A DNA stretch of 64,000 bases, taken from Bretschneidera sinensis. Lineage: Eukaryota > Streptophyta > Magnoliopsida > Brassicales > Akaniaceae. The notes beneath the pieces were generated by a model. It did not search any database. It worked only from the letters and a program-made list of their open reading frames with translations, and was not told the DNA's origin. Shown in pieces: positions 1-10,211 of the stretch; the stretch's first letter is position 1; every line of letters starts with the position of its first letter. The position numbers and the translations under genes are program-made. The stretch is from contig CM043698.1 in assembly GCA_023935145.1 (NCBI GenBank), forward strand, positions 38,713,501 to 38,777,500. The letters are read 5' to 3'.

Positions 1-518
1 CAAATAGTAATAACACAACAATTTAACGTGGTTCGACAACTAAGTTTGCCTTCGTACACCAACAAATCCACAACTTTATAAATTTCACTACCTCACAAAA
101 AGTTCCAATACAACTAAAGCTCTCAACCTAACTTTAGTTGTAAGTATTCTCTCTACTTGATAATCCAAAACCTCAATACATCCAAATCTTTTATCCTAAC
201 TCTAATAGTAAACGCATCTAATTTGCAATATATATTGAAATTTTGAGTATGTCTCAAACCTTTTCTAGGATCCCGTACTATGAAAAGAACAATAACATAG
301 GAGACTACTACTACTATTCTTATTAGAACAAGCAACTATCCAATAGGAAACTACTACTATACTCTTACTAGAATAAGCAATTACAAAATATGAAATTAAA
401 CTTTTCCTAAACCAATTTAAATTCTTTCATGTGAAGATTTGAGCCAAAATCCTTATATATATATATATTATATAATGCCAAAATGGACAAAATGGAAAAG
501 TAGAAGGAAATCACATTG
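1..518. other. AT-rich intergenic DNA, no gene seen
   Basis: No open frame with recognisable protein content and no clear element boundary is visible. A short TA run lies near 458-472. Confidence 0.4.
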
Positions 519-598
519 GCGTCGTTTGGATCCCACTTAAAGTGGGATTAAAGCAGTTGTTGCTTTAATCCCACTTTAAGAAGGATCTCAAACAACTC
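519..598. mobile_element. Small foldback (MITE-like) hairpin
   Basis: Bases 536-555 and 561-580 form a perfect 20-bp inverted repeat with a 5-base loop. The pairing continues imperfectly outward to about 519 and 598. The sequence CATTG occurs directly on both sides (514-518 and 599-603) and could be a target-site duplication. The whole unit is about 80 bp and has no coding capacity. Family assignment is not possible by eye. Confidence 0.5.
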
Positions 599-1050
599 CA
601 TTGAAATTCATGGAAGGAAGTCACTAAGAACTATACATTGTTAGTATGCAAATTTACCATATGACATGTCAATCTAACACCCGAGTCAGTAACTGTCGTA
701 ACTTAAAGGATGTATTAAACCTTATCTCTTTACTTAAAAAACATTGCTATATGAACCACACAGTTAAAACATTGATTTAGACCACATATAATTGCAGAAG
801 TTAAATTAGCAATTGATAGATATTAGAGTAACGAGTGATATATGAAGATGGTTCAATTTGAGTGGTTCAATCTATGGCTTGTTTATCTTTACCGTTTCTA
901 AAAGTAAGGATGCATTAAAATTTTAAGTTGATTCATTGCTTGTTATTAGCTACTTAGCTCAGAAACATGCAAGAGAGCAGTTACACTCCTTTTGGTTTAA
1001 ATGAATTCCATAATTTTTTAGGAATTCATTTGAATTCTATAGGTTGTTGT

Positions 1051-1258
1051 GTTTGGTTTGTCAATAAAGTGTGAAATTTATTTACAAATGAATTGACCAC
1101 ATGTTTGGTTTGTTAATAAAGTATGAAATTTATTTACAAATAAATTGACCACATGTTTGGTTTGTTAATAGAGTGTGGAATTCATTTACAAATGAATTGA
1201 TCACATGTTTGGTTTTTTTTAATAAAAGTGTGGAATTCATTTTCAAATGAAATTTAGT
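1051..1258. repeat. Four tandem 52-bp units
   Basis: The word GTTTGGTTTG (TTTT in the last unit) recurs at 1051, 1103, 1155 and 1207, an exact 52-bp period. Each unit continues with an AATAAAGTGTG-like stretch and TTTACAAATGAATTGA. They lie inside the TIR element 984-2577. Confidence 0.8.
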
Positions 1259-2283
1259 ATAATTGAATTAGTTATGGACAAATTCTATCAAAATTGATAA
1301 AATTTGCAAATGAACTCTAGATATGAGTTTTTATAGAATTAAAAGGATAAAATTACCCTTCTCTTATCTACTCTTCTCTGTATTCCTCATCTCTCCCTTC
1401 TATTTCTCTTCATCCTTTATCTCCGTCTTTCATGGTTGTTTGATCTATATTTAGTTAGGAATACCAAATTTTAGGTTCATTTATTATTTTAAAATAAAAT
1501 AAAAGATTTGAAAGAATAGGTTATAAAAATAAAATGAATATATTAATATATTCAAATTGATGCACACTAAAGTAAAACTAACATTTTTTTTTAAAATCAT
1601 TAAATTAACATTTAATTTCTAGATTTCATCCGGCAAAAAAAAATCAAATTCCATTTTTGGATTATGAATTCATCTTGTGAATTGAAAAAGAAAATAGTGT
1701 TAATTTTGTTGAATAATATCAATAAAATTAAAATTTATATGTTAAATGAATTAAACCGTGATACAATTTTAGTATAATTGAATTAGTTATGGACAAATTC
1801 TATCAAAATTGATAAAATTTGCAAATGAACTCTAGATATGAGTTTTTATAGAATTAAAATGATAAAATTACCCTTCTCTTCTCTACTCTTCTCTGTATTC
1901 CTCATCTCTCCCTTCTATTTCTCTTCATCCTTTATCTCCATCTTTCATGGTTGTTTGATCTATATTTAGTTAGGAAAACCAAATTTTTGGTTCATTTATT
2001 ATTTTAAAATAAAATAAAATATTTGAAAGAATAGGTTATAAAAATAAAATGAATATATTAATATATTCAAATTGATGCACACTAAAGTAAAACTAACATT
2101 TTTTTTTAAAATCGTTAAATTAACATTTAATTTCTAGATTTCATCCAGCAAAAAAAAATCAAATTCCATTTTTGGATTATGAATTCATCCTGTGAATTGA
2201 AAAAGAAAATAATGTTAATTTTGTTGAATAATATCAATAAAATTAAAATTTATATGTTAAATGAATTAAACCGTGATGCAATT
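1254..2283. repeat. Tandem duplication of a 515-bp segment
   Basis: The sequence from about 1254 to 1768 is repeated at 1769-2283 with a constant offset of 515 bp (for example AGTATAATTG at 1256 and 1771, GTTAAATGAA at 1741 and 2256). Only scattered substitutions separate the copies, so the duplication is younger than the surrounding transposon. Confidence 0.85.
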
Positions 2284-2577
2284 AAGGGTATTAAGGAAAA
2301 TTTAAAAATGAATTGAATTCTTAATTGATCCTAAGACAAAGTTTATTTCAATTATGCAGATATCAAACATGAAAATTCATTTGAATTTATTTGCAAATGA
2401 ATTCTAGTTTCAATTCATTTGAAAATGAAATATATATTTATTTACAGATGAATTCTAGTTTCACTTCATTTGAAAGTGAATTGTGAATTCATTTACGAGG
2501 AAATTCTAATTTCAATTAATTTAAAAGTGAACTGAATTCTATACCTAAGTTTATACCAAATAGAGTGTTATATCTAA

Positions 2578-2945
2578 TTGGCAAGCTTTCATCCCATGTA
2601 TTTGAGCCAACTGCATAAATTAGATTTTGAAGATTGGGAAGAAAAAGACATTTCATTGCTGGTTGGGTAAATAAACTTGAGAGAGGTAAGATGTTAGTTG
2701 ATATTTTATAATCAACTGATTTTATCTGTACAAGTTTTGGGTGGGGGAGGGAAATGGGGATAATTTGGATCTATTTCCAAGGCCTGAAGAAGATAGTGCC
2801 ACACATGTGGCTTAAACGACATTAACACCCTGGATGGCGATAGATTTCATAGGGAGTTGCAACGGAAAAACCAAAATGTTTATCAAGAACTCGAATCAAA
2901 CCATAACATGTTATTTGAAATTAAGCCAATAAAATATAAATAAAA
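2578..2945. other. Intergenic DNA, nothing recognised
   Basis: Sequence between two DNA transposons. No coding frame or repeat structure is evident. Confidence 0.35.
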
Positions 2946-2954
2946 TCAAAATAA

Positions 2955-4182
2955 GAGTAAATTTGTTTTATTTTTAATCCTTTTAGTTTGCCTCCTATTT
3001 TTGTTGGATCCTTAAGTTTAACACGTCTTTATTAAATTTTTTAAGTTTGATTTATGTTTCAATAAGGTCTGTCACTTAAATGATTCAATAATCTGATCTT
3101 AAGTGATATTCGATGTTGCTTTTGGATTCTTAAACTCTCAAAGATAAAATCCTAAATTGAACCTTTCTTTTCCATTCTAAAATGGAAACATAGCTAAAAA
3201 GTTTGCTCAATCTTTTTCATTGTAAAGCCGTGCCATCAATCCCAAACTTTCATTTCCATCATCATCATTCTAAATCCTTAAAACAAAACCCTAAAATTTC
3301 ATCTAATCATCTTCGTTCTAACTTTACTGTAAGCAAGACCCTAAATTTTCTGTCAAATCACATCTCTTTATAGCCTAACTTAACTAATTAAAATACATAC
3401 CATGAAAATTCTTCTTAATCTTCTAACAATCACATCTTTCTTTTCACATGAAACAAAAAGTAGTAAATACCAGTTCTAATAAGTTTTCTTTATTGAAATT
3501 TATTGCATTGGAGATACATGATTGATTTTCTTTAAGTCGCATGTAATGACAATAAAATATCTGTTTTGATGTATGGAAATTGAAACATAATGATTTTTTT
3601 TATTAACTTGGGTGTTTCTTCTAAAAAAATAAAAAATATTGGAATCAACGAGATATCAATTTTTTCTTAGTTGAAGCTTTTTCTTTGGCTTAATATTCTA
3701 CTGGTACGTGCATAGTTGTAAATTTGAACTCCAAATTTGATAAAGGAGATGTGAAATTGAAAGCTTAACGCGAATTACTATTTCTCTAACTCAAATTTGG
3801 AACCATAACAACATTCCCTAACCCATATTTAGAACTTGAGACCCAAATCCCTAATTCCTTTTTATTGGAACTGAAGAACTTTAAATCAAATTCCTAGTAA
3901 CCCCTTATGTTAGTAGCGAAATTGGACCATTGATCAAAGTAATTATCAAACGGTTCAGATTGGTCTTGTGAAGTCACGTGTCGCATGTGATAAAAATTGA
4001 CGCTTTCTTTTTCCACCAAAGACCATGTCGGATGCCACTTAGGATGAGATTACTAAATCATTATGTGAATGATCTGATTTGAACGGAAATTAAACTTAAA
4101 GGACTTAATAAGAACGCTTTAAACTCTAAGACCCAGTGAAAATATTAGACAAACTAAAAAGTACTAAATATAGAATTTACTC
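2955..4182. mobile_element. Non-autonomous Mutator-like element (long TIRs)
   Basis: The element starts GAGTAAATT (2955) and ends AATTTACTC (4182). Inside these ends the two termini align as imperfect inverted repeats for roughly 170 bp: both contain, in the same order, TTTTAGTTTG, a TTATTAA block, a TTTAAGTTT block, and a TAATCT..TAAGTG block. A perfect 9-bp direct repeat, TCAAAATAA, flanks it (2946-2954 and 4183-4191). Long TIRs with a 9-bp duplication are the signature of Mutator-like elements. The 1228-bp unit carries no transposase or visible captured gene; the middle is AT-rich noncoding sequence. Confidence 0.75.
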
Positions 4183-4191
4183 TCAAAATAA

Positions 4192-4925
4192 TTTAAAGAA
4201 AAACAAAATACCAAAATTAAAGAGAAAAAAAGCAGAAAAATCGATTTCTTTTACAAAAAAAACTAGGGTCTCAGATTGGTCGTTGTGATTGCAGTGTGTG
4301 GTGGCAAGTGGTCCAATCTGTTCAATAGTTTTTATTTATGGTTAGTTTGGTTTTTATTCTTTTTAAGTTAATTAATTTAGATTTAATAGGTAATTTAGTT
4401 TAATTTTATGATGTAATTAAATTTAATTGTTAATAATACTAAAAATTATCTTTAAAGGGAGTTTGAGTAACATGTAAGTAGAAGTAGATTTGGAATAGGT
4501 TTGGATTTGAGATTTTATTGAATGTGGGTCGAGTTGGAGTGTTACCTTGAGATATCCCCTTAACCAATTATTTATAAAATTATAAATATGTATTTTTTTT
4601 ATTATTTTAAAATGTTAAATTTCTGTCAATTTATTTTTCTTAAATTACACACATAAATTATACCAAAAAATTGGAATTATGGAGAATGGAGAACTGAGTT
4701 ATAGGTTAGGATATTAACCTAAAAATAAAATAAAAAATGTTAGCGTATTCAAGCCCTAGCCACTGACCTAAGATTTAAGTGTAAATCGTTGAGAACACAA
4801 ATTTATATTACTCCTATGTCCTGTACCTTGAAATAAAGACAACTACTCACCCTAATAAAATCTGTAAGAACAGAAACAACATATAAAATCACAACATCAC
4901 CGAGTAAAAGACTACTGTAAACACC
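4192..4925. other. AT-rich intergenic DNA
   Basis: No gene seen. Low-complexity T-rich and A-rich stretches only. Confidence 0.35.
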
Positions 4926-4932
4926 CTCCTGA

Positions 4933-5062
4933 TTGCAAAGAATCCAGTTCAGTTACAGCCCTTCTGTATGTCTCTCTCTCTCTCACGCATCTCAGACTAC
5001 TCTCTCGCTCTCTCTCTACTCGAATGCCACCGCCGCTGATGCCTGCCGCCGCCGCCCATCAG
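4933..5062 (+). other. Possible 5' exon upstream of the PPR gene
   Basis: A CT-rich leader-like stretch (4970-5020) is followed by ATG at 5024 and a proline/alanine-rich open frame that reaches CAG|GTAAGTTT, a near-consensus plant 5' splice site (intron would begin at 5063). A matching acceptor, CTGCAG, ends at 6476. Joining them gives only about 35 codons before a stop, so this may be a spliced 5' UTR, possibly of the PPR gene at 7956. The intervening interval holds a foldback transposon. Transcript evidence is needed to decide. Confidence 0.3.
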
Positions 5063-5786
5063 GTAAGTTTCTCTCGTTCTCTCTCTTCTCTCTATCTCTC
5101 TTGCAATATCTATTTTTCCCTTCAAATTTCAAGTTCTTCTTGCTTACATTGGGGACTTGAACTAGTAATTTTGTGTTTCATTATTCGTTTCGTGTTTCTA
5201 CTAGTAATTTTAATGTCTTGTAGCTGATAATTTTTTTTTTTCCGTTTAAGTATGCGCATTTCATTAAAACACTGCATATTATTATTAAACACAAGAATAA
5301 AATGAAATTTAGCCTTTGCATTTTTCTCAGTCTTACAACTGATCGTCCATGAAAGCAGTAGCTATGTTGATATCATAGAAAATGGGATTCAATCGTGTGC
5401 CATATCCTAATGTTATGGTTTGTTTATGGGAATTATGTTGTATCTTAAGTATTGATTATGGAGTTATAAGTATGATTTAGGATTTAAATTCTGTGTTTTT
5501 GCTTTTGTGAGAATAAAGATAAAAAAATTGTTTTTGGGCCGGATTCAGGTTTGGTATCCGGTCCGACTTGTTCAATATACTTGTAATCCGTCAGGTTTGG
5601 GTAGAATCGGCTACGGGGAAATGTATCGGTTTTGGTTTTGGGTTTTAATAATTGAGAATTAAACAGGTTTGGGTGTACAATTTAAATAATCGAATTTGGT
5701 GACCGGTAGGATATATTTCAGTAGGATATATTTCACGGGTACCTTATTGGTTAACCGAACATTTTAGGAAAAGAAGAAATTTTTTG

Positions 5787-6333
5787 GGATGTTGTCATCA
5801 AACCCCCTTCATTTTGGCCACTGTTTCAGTGTCCCCCTTGTTTCAAAATTATTCAAATAGGATCCTCCATTTTGGGGTTGTTTCCAATAGCCCCTTTTGC
5901 CAACTTTTCTGTCAAAATGTTGAATGGTGCACCACATGTGCGACACGGTCAACTCATGTGACCATTGAAATGAGGAAAGGCAAAAATTCCCTCATCTTTA
6001 CTCATTTATCTTCATCATCCTCTGCCAATCTATGATGAAGAGAGTGAGTGACAAATTTAAGAATTTTGGGGGAGGAGAATGAAGATAAAGGAATACATAG
6101 GAGGCAATTTGTGCCTTCTCATTTCAACAGTCACATGAGTTGATCGTGAGTGTCGCACATGGGCACTGTTCAATATTTGGACAGAAATATTGTCGAAGAG
6201 GCTATTAGAAACACCCCTAAAGTACTTATAAAAAAAGAAACTCCCCCAAAGTATTGGTCTTATTTGATTAGTTTTAAAACCTAGAGGGACATTGAAATAG
6301 TGTCCAAATGCAGGGGTTTGGTGATAATATTCC
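5787..6333. mobile_element. Foldback TIR element, Mutator-like
   Basis: The two halves are inverted copies of one another over roughly 200 bp: GATGTTGTCATCAAACCCCC at the left matches, in reverse complement, the right end GGGGTTTGGTGATAATATTCC region. Words such as CAACTCATGTGAC and TGTGCGACAC occur in opposite orientation in the two arms. The flanks AATTTTTTG (5778-5786) and TTTTTTTTG (6334-6342) match at 7 of 9 positions, consistent with a decayed 9-bp duplication. No transposase. Confidence 0.6.
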
Positions 6334-6603
6334 TTTTTTTTGTTGTTATTTGATCTAAGAATGAAATATGAAGGTTAAAAATATACTTCGTATAATGTTG
6401 GGTAGTAGGTACTTGGACGGTCTGGGTTCATGGTAGTTGAATCCATAACGAATCCCTAAACTTGTAATGCCTGCAGAGCAGCAGATGCATACTGCCACTC
6501 AAGAGGCTGTTGGTGTCTCAGAGCTTCCAAACATACGAAGTCTGACTTTACAAACCACTCGTCGTCTTAACATATATTTGACTCTCCCTCCATCCCTTCT
6601 TCT

Positions 6604-6634
<31 letters not shown>

Positions 6635-6636
6635 CA

Positions 6637-7627
6637 TAGTTGTTAAAATCGCCGTGAGGCTCAAGGCTCACTCTGGCTCGAGGGCCTGCGCCTAGACTAA
6701 CCATAGGCGAGGGCTCCTTCATTAGGTGTGCCCCTTAGAGCACCTTGGGCTAGGCGCAAGGCTCTAAAAAAGCGCGCCTCATACATGTCTTTTTTTGTCA
6801 GTTTTATTTATTATTTATTTTCAATAATTGTGTGTTTGATAAATGAACATATGAGGGTCACATGGGAACAAGTCTTAAGTCCAAACATCAAAAGAAAAAG
6901 TAGAAAAAGATTCTAGATATGCCCTATTTCTGATCCATATGACCTCAAGACTTAAGAATTCAAGCAACGTCTCTCTCTCAGGACCAGACAAGCCCCTTTT
7001 TCTCACTTCTTCTCTCTTTCTTCTCTTTCTTTGTCCCCACTTTGCCCCCCTTTTCTCCCATCTTCTCTTCTTCTTTCTACCTTCTTTCTTTGTCCTCTCT
7101 TTCTTTTCTCCCCTTTCTACCCTCCTTTCTCATTCTTGGTCTCCCCCTAGTTCTTTTTCCATGTCAGCTACATCTTCCCAAAAATAATTGTTGTTTTTTT
7201 TAAAAGAAAATATCTTTACAGATTTCGGCCGCATTTTTTTGTCAAAGTTGACTATTTTTTTTTGAACTCTGAAGGTGGCTGCAATTTTTTGAATTATGTT
7301 TTAATAGCTGTAACTTGCAATCAACAATGCATTATATTTCTAAGATATTTTTTGGTCGTTTGCCCCCTCAACCAGCTTTGTTTGGACTCTGGAGAGAAAC
7401 AGTTACATACTAAAAATATTTTTAATATGTTTCCATTAAAATAATAGTGATAAGTTATTTAGAAATTAAACTCATGATTTCTTAATATAGTTTGTTTCAT
7501 ATGAATTATAAGCATTTTATTCATATTTTAGTAAATTTGCACTTCGCCTTCTTCAGGTACATGCCTGCGCCTTGCGCCTAGGCTCCATGTACCCTTTGCG
7601 GCTAAGTTTGCATTGCGCTTTTAACAA

Positions 7628-7630
<3 letters not shown>
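6637..7630. mobile_element. 1-kb non-autonomous TIR element in an AT microsatellite
   Basis: The ends TAGTTGTTAAAATCGC (6637) and GCGCTTTTAACAACCA (ending 7630) are inverted repeats with few mismatches. The sub-terminal parts are rich in GCGCCT/AGGCGC words in opposite orientation (6650-6780 and 7540-7620). The element lies in a TA repeat on both sides, so its target duplication cannot be read. The open frames inside are T- and C-rich low-complexity sequence without protein resemblance. Confidence 0.55.
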
Positions 7631-7676
<46 letters not shown>

Positions 7677-7691
7677 TGTGTGTGTGTGTGT
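7631..7691. repeat. (TA)n(GT)n microsatellite
   Basis: About 21 TA dinucleotides (7631-7672) followed by a short GT run (7678-7691). It directly borders the right end of the TIR element. Confidence 0.9.
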
Positions 7692-7955
7692 ATTTATCCA
7701 AAGTGCAGTCTTCTCAGAAATTGAGAGGTACTTTTATCACCTTATTCGCAGTAACTTCATGTAAATTGCTGATAAGTTCTGTTACATGTATACCATTATG
7801 AATTGCGTTTTCTTATCTATTACTCTGTATTAGGTAATTAAAGTTATTAATTGGTGAGCTTAGAAGCATGATACCAAGGAGGGTTCAACGATGGGACAAC
7901 CTTTGGGATAAAGTTGTTTGTGGTTATTCTTTGCAAAAACTCAATCTGGGTATTA

Positions 7956-10211
7956 ATGGCTATTTGCTATTATTCAAGAATATGTTTCGTTCAATCCAAG
8001 TTGCTCCAAAATGTTGTTATTTTCCGCAGAAAATGCCTTTTCAGGGTGTATTATTCAGCTTCAGCTGCACTATTGTTGGAAGACCTTATGTTTGCTGATG
8101 TTCCTGAGTTTGAAACAAATATAGTTGATAAATCCGATGTTTTGAGAACGTGGTTCAATGCTCCAAGGAAGAGGTTTAATGTTCGTAAAAACCGCAAATT
8201 ATTTCCCTTAGTTGTGAGAGTGTGCAAGTCTTTGAGTTGGGACGCTGCAAGGGAAATGAGGTTCTTTACGGCTGTGAGGAGGCATGGATTTGATCATTCT
8301 ATTAATGCATTTAGAATCATTGTTCATGTGTTTGCTCTGGCAGGGATGCAAATGGAGGTGCACGCTTTGCTTAGAGATATTGTTTGCTACTATAGGGAAG
8401 CTAATTTGGATGTGTTTGAATTATTTTCAACTTTATTGGATTCGCGTGAGAAAGTGGAAAGATCAGTTGTTGTGTTTGATGTGCTTATGAAGGTTTTTGC
8501 ATCCAACTCGATGCTTGAGAGTGCTGTGGATGTGTTTTTGCAAGCTAAGAAAACTGGGCTTCAACCAAGTGTTTTTTCATGCAATTTTTTGCTCAAATGC
8601 TTGGTGGAAGCAAGTAGGGTGGAACTTGTCATAAATTTATTTGAAGATATGAAGAACTCTGGGCCATCACCTAATGTTTACACCTACACAATTATGATGA
8701 GTTTTTACTGCAAAGGATGTCATGAGCAGGACATGGATATCGGACGAGCAACTGAGATTCTAAAAGATATGGAGAGGAGTGGGGAAAAGCCGACTGTTGT
8801 TACATATGGTACATATATTCATGGACTTTGTAGAGTTGGATGTATTGAATTTGCCTTGGAATTTATTTCGAATTTGAGATGTAGAAATCAGCCTCTCAAT
8901 TGTTATTGCTACAATGCTGTTATTTATGGCTTTTGCCAAAAAGGTGAAGTCTATGAAGCTTTAAAGATTTTGGAAGAAATGAAGAGCCAAGGGATATCAC
9001 CAGATGTTTATAGCTACAGTATTTTGGTTGATGGGTTTTGCAAGAAGGGGGATGTTGAGAAAGGTCTCGATTTAATAGAGGAGATGGTACATTGTAGTAT
9101 TAAGCCTTCCCTTGTGAGCTATAGCTCACTTTTTAGTGGTTTTCGTAAGAGTGGACTGATGAACGTTGCATTGGACATGTTCCATAACCTTGGTGCTTCT
9201 GGATATGAATATGACCAGACTTCCTACAACATCTTAATCCTTGGATTTTGCAATCAGGGTGATCTGGATTCTGCTAAAATGTTGTTGGAGGAGATGATCA
9301 CCAATCGTTTGGTTCCTAGAGCCTTCATTTTTAATTGGCTGATTCATGGATTTTGCAAGATGGGGCTCTTTGATAAAGCATTGGGACTTTTTAGTATCAT
9401 GCTGCAAAATGGTGTCTTGCCAAATACCTTCACTTTCAATGTCATTGTTGATTGGTATTGCAAAGAAGGGCGCTTGGAGGAAGCCTTAGAACTTGTAAAT
9501 GAAATGCAAGACCTAGGGATTATCCCCAACTCATATACATACAATTCAATCATCAATAGGCTGTGCAAAGAAAGAAAATCTGAAAAAGCATTTGAATTTC
9601 TTCCCTTATTGCTTAAGAAGAATGCCAGTCATTGGGTTATTCCTTGTAATACCCTGATAGATGGATTGGCTGAAGAGTCAAACCGAAAGAAAGCATTGAT
9701 GCTATATACAAGAATGCTAAAACTTGGGGTGACAGCAAACACAGTCACATATAATATTCTTATCAAAATATTCTGTCAGAGTAGCAAAATGTCTGAAGCA
9801 TATAGTTTATTTAAGGAAATGATTGAAAAGGGTTTGACACCAGATACGGTTTCTTATAATTCTGTTATAGCTGGGTTTTGTAAAAATGGTTATATGAAGA
9901 GGGCTTGGGAATTGTATGAGCAAATGTTGCAGAGAGGCCATTCACCCACTGTTGTCACTTACACCTGTCTAGTTGATGGATTTTGCAAGTTACAGCGCAT
10001 GGATATGGCTAACTTGTTGATTGATGAAATGAAGAAAAACAAAATTACTCCTAATTTAGTGACTTATACTGTTCTAATTTCTGGGTACCAACGTCTTAAA
10101 AATGTTGATAAAGCCCATGAGTTGTTTGAGGAAATGAAAAGGAAGGGTTTTTTGCCAGACAATGTTACCCATAAGATACTAGGGTTGATGCCTGCATACA
10201 GTCCTAACTGA
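7956..10211 (+). CDS. P-class pentatricopeptide repeat protein, organelle RNA-binding
   Basis: A single uninterrupted frame of 751 codons with about 16 tandem 35-residue PPR motifs from residue ~172 to ~736, plus a partial last repeat. Motifs follow the pattern VVTYNxLIxGFCKxGxxxxA with EM before the last G..P turn (e.g. TVTYNILIKIFCQSS, VVTYTCLVDGFCK). Repeat 3 is about five residues longer than the others. No E, DYW or L/S motifs are seen, so it is P-class. Such proteins bind single-stranded organellar RNA and act in stability, processing, splicing or translation. The first acidic residue is E42; the N-terminus is rich in R, K, S, L and aromatics, fitting a mitochondrial presequence (inference). 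The first in-frame ATG after an upstream in-frame stop (7869) is 7956. The frame is intronless, typical of plant PPR genes. GATG|GTAAGTT at 10235 suggests a spliced 3' UTR. Confidence 0.92.
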   Translation: MAICYYSRICFVQSKLLQNVVIFRRKCLFRVYYSASAALLLEDLMFADVPEFETNIVDKSDVLRTWFNAPRKRFNVRKNRKLFPLVVRVCKSLSWDAAREMRFFTAVRRHGFDHSINAFRIIVHVFALAGMQMEVHALLRDIVCYYREANLDVFELFSTLLDSREKVERSVVVFDVLMKVFASNSMLESAVDVFLQAKKTGLQPSVFSCNFLLKCLVEASRVELVINLFEDMKNSGPSPNVYTYTIMMSFYCKGCHEQDMDIGRATEILKDMERSGEKPTVVTYGTYIHGLCRVGCIEFALEFISNLRCRNQPLNCYCYNAVIYGFCQKGEVYEALKILEEMKSQGISPDVYSYSILVDGFCKKGDVEKGLDLIEEMVHCSIKPSLVSYSSLFSGFRKSGLMNVALDMFHNLGASGYEYDQTSYNILILGFCNQGDLDSAKMLLEEMITNRLVPRAFIFNWLIHGFCKMGLFDKALGLFSIMLQNGVLPNTFTFNVIVDWYCKEGRLEEALELVNEMQDLGIIPNSYTYNSIINRLCKERKSEKAFEFLPLLLKKNASHWVIPCNTLIDGLAEESNRKKALMLYTRMLKLGVTANTVTYNILIKIFCQSSKMSEAYSLFKEMIEKGLTPDTVSYNSVIAGFCKNGYMKRAWELYEQMLQRGHSPTVVTYTCLVDGFCKLQRMDMANLLIDEMKKNKITPNLVTYTVLISGYQRLKNVDKAHELFEEMKRKGFLPDNVTHKILGLMPAYSPN

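Larger units (their letters stand above)
984..2577. mobile_element. Non-autonomous TIR transposon, PIF/Harbinger-like
   Basis: The ends are inverted repeats: CACTCCTTTTGGTTTAAA at 984 and, read on the other strand from 2577, CACTCTATTTGGTATAAA. They differ at three positions over about 19 bases. TTA flanks both sides (981-983 and 2578-2580). A 3-bp TTA duplication is typical of PIF/Harbinger (Tourist-type) elements; CACTA elements also make 3-bp duplications, so that remains an alternative. The 1.6-kb interior encodes no transposase. It is built of internal repeats: four 52-bp units and a tandem 515-bp duplication, listed separately. Many subterminal GAATTCATTT / AAATGAATTC blocks occur near both ends. 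Confidence 0.55.

Noticed and set aside
5784..6035. 83-codon ORF at 5784
   Set aside because: It falls wholly inside one arm of the foldback element 5787-6333.
6939..7187. 82-codon leucine/serine-rich ORF
   Set aside because: Low-complexity CT-rich sequence inside a TIR transposon.
7914..7955. Start of the PPR protein at 7914
   Set aside because: The codon at 7914 is TTG. The first in-frame ATG is 7956, so the annotated protein is 751 residues.
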